Positions 9,196-17,659 of a stretch of 64,000 nt of DNA are shown here, piece after piece. Position numbers and translations under genes: made by a program. The number at the start of each line of letters is the position of its first letter. Position 1 is the first letter of the stretch. The notes beneath the pieces are model-generated. The model was not told the origin of the DNA, ran no database searches, and worked only from the letters and a program-made list of their open reading frames with translations. Origin of the DNA: Nocardia aurea (GTDB lineage: Bacteria; Actinomycetota; Actinomycetes; Mycobacteriales; Mycobacteriaceae); contig NZ_QCYJ01000021.1 of assembly GCF_003123685.1 (NCBI RefSeq), forward strand, positions 186,001 through 250,000, written 5' to 3'.

Positions 9196-10797
9196 ATGTC
9201 CGTCGATACGAAACTCCCCGACGAATCCAGTCCCGTCGCCAAACTGTCGCTACCGTGGTGGACCCGAGGGGATACGAACGCCTTCTTCGGGCTCTCGTTC
9301 AATATCCTCGTCAACGTCCTGACCCTCACCACGCTGTCCATCGCCGTGGTGAAGATCCCCAGCGGTGACGTTCTCGGCACGGTGCTCCCCGCGCTCGGCG
9401 TCGCCCTGGTCCTGGGCAACCTGTACTACATGCTGCTGGCGCGCAGGCTGGCCAGGCGCGAGAACCGCGACACCGTCACGGCACTGCCGTACGGGCCCAG
9501 CGTCCCGCATATGTTCATCGTCGTCTTCGTGGTGATGCTGCCGATCTACCTGAAGACCAACGACGCGTTCCAGGCCTGGTCCGCCGGTTTGGCGTGGGCG
9601 TTCATGATCGGCGTGATCGTGATGATCGGCGCGTTCGTCGGCCCGTTCATCCGCAAGATCACCCCGCGCGCCGCGATGCTCGGCACCCTGGCCGGTATCT
9701 CCATCACCTTCATCGCGATGCGCCCCGCCGCCCAGATGTGGGAGGCGGCCTGGATCGGGCTCCCGGTGCTGGCGATCATCCTGATCGGGTTCTTCACCGA
9801 CGCCAAGCTGCCGGGCAATATCCCGGTCGGACTCGTCGCACTGCTCGTCGGCACGGCCATCGGCTGGATCGGCGGCTACATGTCGGCTCCCGATGTGTCC
9901 GAAGCCGCGCGTGATATCGCGCTCGGCCTGCCGGACCTGCGCTTCGACCTGCTGTTCGACGGTTTGAGCAATCTCGCTCCGCTGCTGGCCACGGCGATTC
10001 CGCTGGGTGTCTACAACTTCACCGAAGCCATGAGCAATGTGGAGAGCGCGGCCGCGGCCGGGGACAACTACAACCTGCGCAGCGTCCTGCTCGCCGACGG
10101 CCTCGGCGCCATCATCGGCTCAGGATTCGGCTCGCCCTTCCCGCCCGCCGTCTACATCGGGCACCCCGGCTGGAAGGACGCGGGCGGGCGCACCGGATAC
10201 TCCCTCGCCAGCGGCGCCGCCATCGGATTGATGTGTCTGCTCGGCCTTTTCGGAGTCCTGTCCACCATCCTGCCGATTCCGGCCATCGTGCCGATCCTGC
10301 TGTACATCGGTCTGCTGATCGGCGCCCAGGCCTTCCAGGCGGTGCCACGGCTGCACGCGGTCGCGGTCGTCGCGGCCCTGTTGCCCAACCTCGCGGAATG
10401 GGCGGTCGGACAGATCGACAACGCGCTGAGCGCGGCGGGAACCTCGGCCGACAAGATCGGCTCGGACGCGCTCGGTCAGGCCGGTGTCGTCTACGACGGG
10501 CTCAAGACTCTGGGTTCGGGCGCGGTCCTGGCGGGCCTGGTGCTCGGCGCGATCGTCACCTTCGTCCTCGACAAACGGTTCGTCGCGGCGGCGATCGGCT
10601 CGGCCGTCGGCGCGGCGCTCAGCTGGATCGGACTCATCCACGCGCACGAAGTCGATTGGGCGGCAGCGCCCCAGGTCGCCTTGGGCTACCTGTTCTTCGG
10701 CCTGGTGTGCCTGGCCTACTCGTTCTTGCCGAGCGCGAAGAAGGCGCCACCGGCGGAACCGGAGGAGAAGGCCGAACCGGAGGTCGCCACGACCTAG
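9196..10797 (+). CDS. NCS2/AzgA-like permease, likely ureide or nucleobase importer
   Basis: A 533-aa polytopic protein with about 12-14 membrane helices. NCS2-type features include the N-terminal WWTRGDTNAFFGLSFNIL, an internal NFTEAMSNVESA loop and GSGFGSPFPPAVYIGHP. The C-terminus ends in a charged Glu/Pro-rich tail. It follows the BiuH-like gene by 26 nt with an AAGGAAAG ribosome site. Since the two enzymes work in the cytoplasm on urea-like compounds, this is the probable importer of their substrate. The family is named for purine and xanthine/uracil uptake, so the exact substrate is inferred from context. Confidence 0.82.
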   Translation: MSVDTKLPDESSPVAKLSLPWWTRGDTNAFFGLSFNILVNVLTLTTLSIAVVKIPSGDVLGTVLPALGVALVLGNLYYMLLARRLARRENRDTVTALPYGPSVPHMFIVVFVVMLPIYLKTNDAFQAWSAGLAWAFMIGVIVMIGAFVGPFIRKITPRAAMLGTLAGISITFIAMRPAAQMWEAAWIGLPVLAIILIGFFTDAKLPGNIPVGLVALLVGTAIGWIGGYMSAPDVSEAARDIALGLPDLRFDLLFDGLSNLAPLLATAIPLGVYNFTEAMSNVESAAAAGDNYNLRSVLLADGLGAIIGSGFGSPFPPAVYIGHPGWKDAGGRTGYSLASGAAIGLMCLLGLFGVLSTILPIPAIVPILLYIGLLIGAQAFQAVPRLHAVAVVAALLPNLAEWAVGQIDNALSAAGTSADKIGSDALGQAGVVYDGLKTLGSGAVLAGLVLGAIVTFVLDKRFVAAAIGSAVGAALSWIGLIHAHEVDWAAAPQVALGYLFFGLVCLAYSFLPSAKKAPPAEPEEKAEPEVATT

Positions 10798-10810
10798 CGA
10801 ACGACATGAG

Positions 10811-10841
10811 CGCCGCCGCGCCCGGTTCGGGTGCGGCGGCG
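10811..10841 (+). terminator. GC-rich hairpin after the permease
   Basis: CGCCGCCGC and GCGGCGGCG form a 9-bp stem around a 13-nt loop, 14 nt after the permease stop. There is no U-tract, as is common in actinomycetes. It also lies at the end of the convergent gene at 10853 and could serve both. Confidence 0.55.
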
Positions 10842-10852
10842 GTCACGTGTGG

Positions 10853-11356
10853 TTACCAGGTGCGCTGATCGTCTTCGTCGGCGTCGTCGGCCCGGTCGGC
10901 GGCGTGCGCGTGTTCGCCACAGGAGCGATCGATATCGCGGCCGATACGGGCGTGCGCGTCGCCGAGCGCGTCACCGAGGGCGGTCGCGTGTTTCTGCGCG
11001 TCGCGGAACCGGTGCGCGGTCCACACCGCGTCGATACCGTTGAGTGTGCCCTCGGTGGCGCATTCCTGCGCCCACCGGTCGAGCAGCCAGTACAGTCGCC
11101 GCTGTTCGTAGGCCATTTCGGTGAGGGCGCAGACGAATTCGTAGCGCCTGTCCAGGTCGGCCGAGTCCAGCTGGCCCGAATGTTCCACCGCGTCGGTGAG
11201 ATAGCGCCCGACGGTGCCCATGAGCTCGATGGCCTGCGCGACCCGGGTGGGCGGATACGACCAGCCCTGGTCGGTGAAATAGCCCATCGCTTCCTTGGTC
11301 GCCGCCGCACACGCCAGATCCTCGGCCGTCGGTTGCCGCGCAACGTCACTGGTCAT
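10853..11356 (-). CDS. Conserved-looking helical protein of unknown function
   Basis: A 167-aa protein from the ATG at 11356 (MTSDVARQPTAEDLACAA). An ATG at 11455 in the same frame would give 200 aa, but its extra 33 residues are polar and low-complexity; it lies only 3 nt after the stop of the small upstream gene, so that start is not excluded. The sequence is soluble and helix-rich (GWSYPPTRVAQAIELMG, RLYWLLDRWAQECA, DAVWTAHRFRDAQKHATA), with no signal peptide or membrane helix. I recognise no family. It probably forms an operon with the 58-aa gene at 11459. Confidence 0.65.
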   Translation of the reverse strand: MTSDVARQPTAEDLACAAATKEAMGYFTDQGWSYPPTRVAQAIELMGTVGRYLTDAVEHSGQLDSADLDRRYEFVCALTEMAYEQRRLYWLLDRWAQECATEGTLNGIDAVWTAHRFRDAQKHATALGDALGDAHARIGRDIDRSCGEHAHAADRADDADEDDQRTW

Positions 11357-11458
11357 GTCGGCACTGTAGGGGTCCGATTCGCGCGCCGGGGTCGATGACT
11401 CGCCGGGAAGCCGTGCGCGGTTCGTCGCGTCGTCGCCGCTGTCGTCGCCGCGCATATA

Positions 11459-11635
11459 TCAGCTGGCCTGTCGTGCGGGAACGGCCCAGAACTCCGTGAC
11501 AGCAGGCAATTCCATGGTGTCGGCGAAGGGGTCGGCGCGTAGCCGGGCGATGAATTCGTCAACCGACGCGTATCCGGCGCGGGCGATACTCGCCAGCAAT
11601 TGCTCGGCCGGGGTGCATTCCTCGATACCGCTCAT
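11459..11635 (-). CDS. 58-aa small protein of unknown function
   Basis: ATG at 11635 is preceded by AAGGAC at 5-nt spacing, a strong ribosome site. The product starts MSGIEECTPAEQLLASIARA and ends with FWAVPARQAS. The N-terminal half looks helical and acidic, while the C-terminal third is hydrophobic and aromatic (MELPAVTEFW). It could be a small regulatory or helper protein. A peptide precursor is a speculative alternative, since no recognisable maturase is adjacent. Its stop lies 3 nt before an alternative ATG of the downstream gene, suggesting one transcript. Confidence 0.6.
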   Translation of the reverse strand: MSGIEECTPAEQLLASIARAGYASVDEFIARLRADPFADTMELPAVTEFWAVPARQAS

Positions 11636-12046
11636 GGTGGTCCTTCGATCAGAATCTACGCCGCAACGGTCTTGTGCTGGTCAGGTGGGGTCGGGTGAAG
11701 CCTGAACCCGTGAACCCCACCTGACCTACTCAGCGATGACGGGTGCGTTGGGGGCTTCGCTACCCGTCCTGCAACCCCGGGGTTACCGAGGTGGACCCAC
11801 CGTATGCCACGAGCTTGCTCTCGCGGGCCGGTTCGGGCGAAGTACACGATCTCGTAATCTGTCCGCGACAGACCTCTCAGGGCGCCGACCGGTCGGTTCG
11901 CGACGGCGCGCGCGGCACGCCGGTAGCGCCGATGGCGGCCACGCTGCTGTTATCGTCGTCGCTTGTCGGATGACAGCTACCCCTGGGCATACGACGCTCG
12001 ATCGGAACGCGCCCGATATTCGCCCCCGTTGTCCCGCGGAGGTTCG
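11636..12046. other. Divergent intergenic region, 411 bp
   Basis: It separates the leftward small-protein operon from the rightward amidohydrolase. It contains a long inverted repeat at 11679-11726 (separate entry) and must hold promoters for both sides. GGAGG at about 12037-12041 serves the amidohydrolase. No convincing gene lies inside. Confidence 0.5.
11679..11726. repeat. Long inverted repeat (hairpin or operator)
   Basis: The arm GGTCAGGTGGGGT (11679-11691) is matched perfectly by ACCCCACCTGACC (11714-11726), and an inner pair CGGGT/ACCCG (11692-11696, 11706-11710) extends the stem past a 3-nt bulge. It lies 44 bp upstream of the 58-aa gene on its 5' side, so it would form a leader hairpin or a dyad operator. 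No U-tract follows on either strand, so a simple terminator is less likely. Confidence 0.65.
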
Positions 12047-13666
12047 ATGAGCACGCCAGATCTGATCTTCACCGGTGGTCCCGTCATCACCGTCGATCCC
12101 GACCGTCCCGTGGCGAGTGCCGTCGCGGTGACCGGCGATCGCATCACCGCGGTCGGCGGCGAGGAGGTGCTGGCGACACGCGGTTCGGGTACCGAGGTCG
12201 TCGACCTGGGCGGGCACTGCCTCATGCCGGGGTTCGTCGAAGCGCACACCCACCCGACGCAGGACCAGATGCTCTACTCCGACACCGTGATCGACATCCG
12301 ACCGGTCACCACGTGCCCGACCGCAGACCAGGCGCACGCCACGATCACGCGCACGGTGGCGAACGCGCCCGCGGGTCGTCCGTTGATCTTCTACGGCGTG
12401 GATGTGCTGTTGCAGACCGGTTTTCCGGAACCGACGCGGGAATGGCTGGACGAACTCGGCCCCGATCGGCCGATCATCGTGTGGCAGAACTCCGGTCACC
12501 TCGCGTGGGCCAATTCGGCGGCGCTCACCATGGCCGGCCTCGACGCCGACACCCCCGATCCGGTGGGCGGTTCGTTCGAGCGCGACGCGCACGGCAGACC
12601 CACCGGCAAGGTCTACGAGGCGCCCGCCGTTCTCGCCGTGGTCGCCCCGATCCTGGCGGGGGAGCTGTCGGGCCCGCAACTGCTCGCCCGCCAGCACGCC
12701 GATCTGGCGGCGCGCGGGGTCACCCTGTGCAGCGATATGGCGTTCTCCGACCAGATGCGCCCGCTCACCGCGGAGCTGTACCGGCAGGGCGCGGCGAAGG
12801 TGCGCATGCGCGTGTACGAGATGTCGAGCGTCGACGGGGTGACCTACTGTCCGCTGGCCAACGGCGACGACATGTTCCGTCAGGTCGGCATCAAACTGTG
12901 GGTGGACGGTTCGCCGTGGATCGGCAATATCGACATCTCCTTCCCGTACCTGAACACCCCGGCGACCGCCGCGCTCGGACTCGGGCACGACCACCGCGGA
13001 CATTCCAATTACACCGAGGAACAACTGTTCTCGATCGTGCGCGCCTACTATCCGCTCGGCTGGCAGATGGCGTGTCATGTCCATGGCGACAACGGCGTCG
13101 ACATGATCCTCGATGTCTACGACGAGGTGCTCGGGCAGTATCCGAGGCCCGATCACCGCTTGCGGCTGGAACATTGCGGCGCGATGACGAGCGCGCAGTT
13201 CGAACGCGCGGCGCGGCTCGGGATCACGTGCAGCCTCTTCGTCGACCACCTCTACTACTGGGGCGACGTCCTTGTCGACGATCTGTTCGGCCCCGAGCAC
13301 GGCGCGCACTGGGTGCGCGCCAGATCGGCGCTGGACGCGGGGATGCGGATCTCGTTCCACAACGACAGTCCGGTGACCGAGGAGGAGCCGATGCGCAATA
13401 TCGCCGCGGCCGTCACCAGGACGTCGCGATCCGGGCGCGTGCTCGCCCCCGAGGAGCGCATCTCCGTCGACCAAGCGCTGCGCGCCCAGACCATCGACGC
13501 CGCCTACCAACTCTTCGCCGACGACATCACCGGTTCCCTGACGCCAGGAAAGTACGCCGATCTCGTTGTGCTCGAACATGATCCGCGTGTGGTACCGGCC
13601 GAGGACCTGGCCGATGTCGCGGTGCTCACCACCTATCTGAACGGTGTGCGGACTTTTTCGGGCTGA
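12047..13666 (+). CDS. Amidohydrolase-family metal-dependent hydrolase (YtcJ-like)
   Basis: A 539-aa protein. ATG at 12047 is set by GCGGAGG six nt upstream. The N-terminal beta-sandwich (MSTPDLIFTGGPVITVD) is followed by the metal motif FVEAHTHPT of the amidohydrolase superfamily. Later ligand regions appear as CHVHGDNGVD, RLEHCGAM and FHNDSPVTEEEP. The end reads LTPGKYADLVVLEHDP, typical of the YtcJ/N-substituted formamide deformylase group. It probably hydrolyses an amide or formamide; the substrate cannot be told. It is divergent from the 58-aa gene and convergent with the deacetylase. Confidence 0.85.
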   Translation: MSTPDLIFTGGPVITVDPDRPVASAVAVTGDRITAVGGEEVLATRGSGTEVVDLGGHCLMPGFVEAHTHPTQDQMLYSDTVIDIRPVTTCPTADQAHATITRTVANAPAGRPLIFYGVDVLLQTGFPEPTREWLDELGPDRPIIVWQNSGHLAWANSAALTMAGLDADTPDPVGGSFERDAHGRPTGKVYEAPAVLAVVAPILAGELSGPQLLARQHADLAARGVTLCSDMAFSDQMRPLTAELYRQGAAKVRMRVYEMSSVDGVTYCPLANGDDMFRQVGIKLWVDGSPWIGNIDISFPYLNTPATAALGLGHDHRGHSNYTEEQLFSIVRAYYPLGWQMACHVHGDNGVDMILDVYDEVLGQYPRPDHRLRLEHCGAMTSAQFERAARLGITCSLFVDHLYYWGDVLVDDLFGPEHGAHWVRARSALDAGMRISFHNDSPVTEEEPMRNIAAAVTRTSRSGRVLAPEERISVDQALRAQTIDAAYQLFADDITGSLTPGKYADLVVLEHDPRVVPAEDLADVAVLTTYLNGVRTFSG

Positions 13667-13681
13667 ATCCGCGCTCGGGGC

Positions 13682-14692
13682 TCAGTACGGTGTCGCCCGG
13701 CTCGACCACCGGGCGGCGAGTTCCCCGGCCCGTGCGGTGGGAAACGAGATCCCGGCCGGATCGCCGTCGGAGGTGTAGCGGCGCTCCGGACTCTCGGCGA
13801 GCCGATCGAGCCAGTACGCGGAATCGAAATCGACCTCGCCCCGACCGGATCTGATCCGCGGCACCGCGACCGGGTCCACCGGCCCGAACGGCGACGGCGC
13901 GGGCCCGGCCCCGACCAGCATCACGGCCTCGAAGGAGTACGAGGTCCCCGCCCAGCTGCCCTGCCGGGCCAGCGACCGATCGGCGGGAGCGAGACCGAAC
14001 GGCAGCGCCATGGTGCGCACCCGGACACCGGAAACCTCGATCGCACGGACGTTCTCGGCGAGTTCACGCTGCACGCCGTCACCGTCGAGGCGGGCCAGGG
14101 CGGCGTGACCGGCGGTGTGCGCGCCGATTTCGTAGCCGTGCGCCGCGAGCCAGGTCAACGCGGGAGCGCCGAGGGTGAACGGGTCGTCGTTGACGTAGAG
14201 CGTCGCGGTGGGGCGGAAATCGGGACGGCTCGCGCCGAATTCCTCGAGAATGCCGATCGCGCACTCCGGCGTCGGCCGCCCGTCCGGTGCGAAGGCGAAT
14301 TGGCTGACGGTGGAATCGTCGAAGGTGAGAACAACCGGGTGGGTGCCCGCGGGAATATCGATGCGGCCGGAAATGTAATCGGCGGCGGTCACCGGGCGAT
14401 ATCCCTCCCGGTACAGCCGGTCGAGTTCGGCGCGGAATTCCTCGGGGGTCTGATCGTATTCGCCCGCCGGATTCGCGGTCACCTGGTGGTACATGAGGAT
14501 CGGCACCGCGCCCAGTTCGTTCGCGGCGATCCGGGCCGGGTCGACGAACGTCGGCGCAGGTCCGGTGACGGTCATCGAGACCTGTTGTTCGGGAGCGGCT
14601 TCGGGAGTGGGCGCGGTCGCGCATCCAGCGACCGCCGCGACCAGCAGCGACATCAGGATGGATCGTATTCCGGGGATCGTTCGCACCACCAT
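13682..14692 (-). CDS. Polysaccharide deacetylase-family lipoprotein
   Basis: A 336-aa protein from the ATG at 14692, chosen because it starts a lipoprotein signal peptide with lipobox VAGC at about residue 24. The NodB-homology domain shows LTFDDS (catalytic and metal-binding Asp pair), the metal histidines in EIGAHTAGHAAL, and ILMYHQV near the start. Such enzymes remove acetyl groups from cell-wall or surface polysaccharide, and lipidation would hold it outside the membrane. It is transcribed divergently from a putative glycoside hydrolase, suggesting shared work on an envelope polysaccharide. Confidence 0.87.
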   Translation of the reverse strand: MVVRTIPGIRSILMSLLVAAVAGCATAPTPEAAPEQQVSMTVTGPAPTFVDPARIAANELGAVPILMYHQVTANPAGEYDQTPEEFRAELDRLYREGYRPVTAADYISGRIDIPAGTHPVVLTFDDSTVSQFAFAPDGRPTPECAIGILEEFGASRPDFRPTATLYVNDDPFTLGAPALTWLAAHGYEIGAHTAGHAALARLDGDGVQRELAENVRAIEVSGVRVRTMALPFGLAPADRSLARQGSWAGTSYSFEAVMLVGAGPAPSPFGPVDPVAVPRIRSGRGEVDFDSAYWLDRLAESPERRYTSDGDPAGISFPTARAGELAARWSSRATPY

Positions 14693-14795
14693 CGGGGTGA
14701 CGGTACCCGCCGGATGAATTTCGTTCGCGGGATATTCGCGAAAACCACGACGCGACCGAATATGCCGGGGATAGTGGGAACACTCGGTACGAAAG

Positions 14796-16385
14796 TTGGT
14801 GTGGGCGTTGTTGGAAAGTGTCCGGCAGCCGGGCCGTCGGCGGCTGGTGTCGGTGGCGATCGCGGTCGTGTCCTCGGTGGTGATCGCCTCGGTGATAGTC
14901 GGAATGAGAAGCGAATCCGACGGGCTCACGGTGACCGGGCTGCCGGAAGGGATCGTCGGGGCCGCGCAGCTGAGCGCCCTGGAATTCCGGGTGGACACGC
15001 GAGGACACGACGCGAAGCAACTGCGTCTGGAACTCGACGGTGCCCCGGTCACGGGCACGGTCGACGGCGATGCCGTCGTCTTCCGTCCCGGCCCGCTCGC
15101 CGACGGGGAACACCGGTTCGGCGCGCAGATCCCGCGCGGCGGACCGTCCGGCTGGTTGCGCCCGGGCCCGGCGTCCGTCGAGACCTTCACCGTCGACACC
15201 GCCGCTCCCCGGGTGGAACTGGCCCCGACCGCGCCCGTGCGTTCCTATCGCGAGCCGGTGACGGTGCGCGGCAGGATCATCGGCGCGCAGCGTGCCTCGA
15301 TCGGGTCCGAGCCGGTACCGCTCGCCCCCGACGGCACATTCGACATCACCCTGCCGCGCGCGCCGGTGCGCGCGGAACTGGTCGCGCTGGACGCGGCGGG
15401 GAATTCGACCACCGTTCCCCTCGCCGCCGCGGCCGCGGTTCCCCGGATCAGGGCCGTGCACGTCACGGCGCACGCCTGGTCGCACGAGGGGCTGCGCGAG
15501 GATGTCCTCGAACTGGCGCGGTCCGGGCGCATCGACACCGTCCAACTCGATATCAAGGACGAGGACGGCGTGGTCGGCTACGACTCCCAGGTGCCGCTGG
15601 CACGGGAATCCGGCGCCGTCGAGGCGATCTACGACGCGTCGTCGGCCCTGCGCGTGCTGCACGACATGGGCCTGCGCGTGGTGGGCCGGATCGTCGCGTT
15701 CCGGGATCCGGCCGTCGCCGAATGGGCGTGGCACGCGGGCCGACCGGACTGGGTGATCCAGAATCCGGGCGGTCAGCCGTACTCGAGCAAGTACGGTCCG
15801 ATCGCCTTCACCAATTTCGCGCATCCCGAGATCCGCCGCTACAACATCGATCTCGCGGTCGAAGCGGCGCGGCTGGGCTTCGACGAGATCATGTACGACT
15901 ACATCCGACGCCCGGACGGCCCGGAATCGTCGATGGTGTTCCCCGGCGCCACGGTCGACGCCGCCGTCTCCATCGCGGATTTCCTGGGGGAGAGCCGCGG
16001 CCCGGTGCACGACGCGGGCGCCTTCCAGAGCGCGGCGGTCTTCGGCATCGCCTCGACCCGGCCGCAGCAGATCGCCCAGGACATCCCGTTGATGGCGCGG
16101 CAGGTGGATTACGTCGCGCCGATGCTGTATCCGTCGCATTGGAACGCGGGGGAGTACGGCGTCGCCGACCCGAACGGGCAGCCCTACGACATCATCTTCC
16201 GATCACTCGACGACTTCCGCAGGCAGACCGAGGGAACCGGCGCGAAAGTCGTTCCGTGGCTCCAGGATTTCAGTCTCGGAGTGAACTACGGACCCGCCGA
16301 GGTCCAGGCGCAGATCGACGCCTGCGCCGCCGCGGGTATCGACAGCTACTTCCTGTGGAGCCCGAACGTCCGCTACCACCTCTAG
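14796..16385 (+). CDS. Putative glycoside hydrolase (DUF4015-like TIM barrel), exported or membrane-anchored
   Basis: 529 aa from a TTG at 14796; the adjacent GTG at 14799 or a slightly later start is possible. An N-terminal membrane anchor or signal covers about residues 17-36. Two Ig-like beta domains follow (about 45-115 and 130-215). From about 220 a barrel begins (IRAVHVTAHAWSHEGLREDV), with DTVQLDIKDEDGVVGYDSQV, FDEIMYDYIRRPDG and DYVAPMLYPSHW, hallmarks of DUF4015-type putative glycoside hydrolases. Acidic residues in these strands are candidate catalytic residues. It diverges from the deacetylase. Confidence 0.78.
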   Translation: MVWALLESVRQPGRRRLVSVAIAVVSSVVIASVIVGMRSESDGLTVTGLPEGIVGAAQLSALEFRVDTRGHDAKQLRLELDGAPVTGTVDGDAVVFRPGPLADGEHRFGAQIPRGGPSGWLRPGPASVETFTVDTAAPRVELAPTAPVRSYREPVTVRGRIIGAQRASIGSEPVPLAPDGTFDITLPRAPVRAELVALDAAGNSTTVPLAAAAAVPRIRAVHVTAHAWSHEGLREDVLELARSGRIDTVQLDIKDEDGVVGYDSQVPLARESGAVEAIYDASSALRVLHDMGLRVVGRIVAFRDPAVAEWAWHAGRPDWVIQNPGGQPYSSKYGPIAFTNFAHPEIRRYNIDLAVEAARLGFDEIMYDYIRRPDGPESSMVFPGATVDAAVSIADFLGESRGPVHDAGAFQSAAVFGIASTRPQQIAQDIPLMARQVDYVAPMLYPSHWNAGEYGVADPNGQPYDIIFRSLDDFRRQTEGTGAKVVPWLQDFSLGVNYGPAEVQAQIDACAAAGIDSYFLWSPNVRYHL

Positions 16386-16387
16386 CG

Positions 16388-16423
16388 CCGCCGCCCACAG
16401 CTCGAATTCGGCCGTGGCGGCGG
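16388..16423 (+). terminator. Hairpin after the glycoside hydrolase gene
   Basis: CCGCCGCCCAC pairs with GTGGCGGCGG across a 15-nt loop with one bulged C, starting 2 nt after the stop. No U-tract follows. It separates the hydrolase from the crotonase gene. Confidence 0.5.
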
Positions 16424-16510
16424 GGCCGGTCATCGCCTCGTGGAGCGCGTGGACCAGACTTCGACCCGTCGAGTATCCCCCTGTCTAGTCCGGGTACGAA
16501 AGGAAAACCA

Positions 16511-17524
16511 GTGACAGACAACCGATTCCAGGCGGGCTCCCGCCCCGCGGCGTGGTACGAGAACTGGACCGAGACACCGGATTCGCGCTGGCACGACCGC
16601 GCGCAGCCGGAATCGGAACGCACCTACCCGACTCTCACCTACGAGGTCGACGGCCGGATCGCGCGCATCACCTTCGACCGGCCCGAGCAGGGCAACGCGA
16701 TCACCCCGGATACCCCACGCGACCTGGCGCACGCGGTGGAACGGGCCGATCTGGATCCGCGCGTGCATGTCATCCTGCTGTCGGGGCGCGGCAAGGGCTT
16801 CTGCGGCGGCTACGACCTGAGCATGTTCGCGGAGAATTCCTTCCGGATCGCCGACCCCGCCGACGACGTCACCGGGACCGTGGTCGATCCGGTCGTGCAG
16901 GGCCGCAATCACGATCCCGCCGCGACCTGGGATCCGATGGTCGACTACGCCATGATGAGTCGGTTCAACCGTGGTTTCGCCAGCCTGCTGCGCGCCGACA
17001 AACCGACCGTGGCCAAACTGCACGGTTTCGCCGTCGCGGGCGGCAGCGACATCGCCCTGTTCGCCGACCAGATCATCTGCGCCGACGATACGAAGATCGG
17101 TTATCCGCCGACCCGCGTGTGGGGTATCCCGGCCGCCGGGATGTGGGCGCATCGCCTGGGCGATCAGCGTGCCAAGCGGCTGCTGTTCACCGGTGACTGC
17201 CTCACCGGCAAGCAGGCCGTGGAATGGGGTCTCGCCGTCGAGTCCTGGCCCGCCGACGAACTCGACGAGCGCACCGAAGCGCTGGTCGCGCGCATCGCGC
17301 GGATGCCGGTCAACCAGCTCATGATGGCGAAACTCGCGCTCAACTCGGCCCTGTACTCCCAGGGCGTGCTCAATTCCGGGATGATCTCGACCGTCTTCGA
17401 CGGCATCTCCCGCCACACCTCGGAGGGCTACGCCTTTCAGACTCGGGCGGCCACCGTCGGTTTCCGCGAGGCCGTGCGCGAACGCGACGAACCGTTCGGC
17501 GATCAGAAACGTTCCCGTTCGTGA
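16511..17524 (+). CDS. Enoyl-CoA hydratase/isomerase (crotonase) family protein
   Basis: A 337-aa protein. The GTG at 16511 follows AAAGGA; the frame runs open far upstream as shadow. The crotonase fold is shown by ARITFDRPEQGNAITP, the oxyanion-hole segments GRGKGFCGGYDLSMF and GFAVAGGSDIALFADQI, and GYPPTRVWGIPA. It is longer than the usual 260 aa because of an N-terminal extension and an insert between the first strands. At the usual first catalytic Glu position it reads GSDIAL, so hydratase activity is uncertain and another crotonase reaction is possible. The substrate is unknown. Confidence 0.82.
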   Translation: MTDNRFQAGSRPAAWYENWTETPDSRWHDRAQPESERTYPTLTYEVDGRIARITFDRPEQGNAITPDTPRDLAHAVERADLDPRVHVILLSGRGKGFCGGYDLSMFAENSFRIADPADDVTGTVVDPVVQGRNHDPAATWDPMVDYAMMSRFNRGFASLLRADKPTVAKLHGFAVAGGSDIALFADQIICADDTKIGYPPTRVWGIPAAGMWAHRLGDQRAKRLLFTGDCLTGKQAVEWGLAVESWPADELDERTEALVARIARMPVNQLMMAKLALNSALYSQGVLNSGMISTVFDGISRHTSEGYAFQTRAATVGFREAVRERDEPFGDQKRSRS

Positions 17525-17659
17525 GCGTGGCCGACGTTCACATATCTCCGCGATATGGCGATATACGTCGGTAGGCTCGCCTGACCGGTCGCCGACCGTG
17601 AGGCGACGCGCGTTCCCGGTCGAATCGGATCGATCACACGAATGTGAGAAGCAGGACGG

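Noticed and set aside
14079..16139. 686-codon minus-strand open frame
   Set aside because: It overlaps the glycoside hydrolase antisense and the deacetylase in another frame; composition is typical of high-GC shadow frames.
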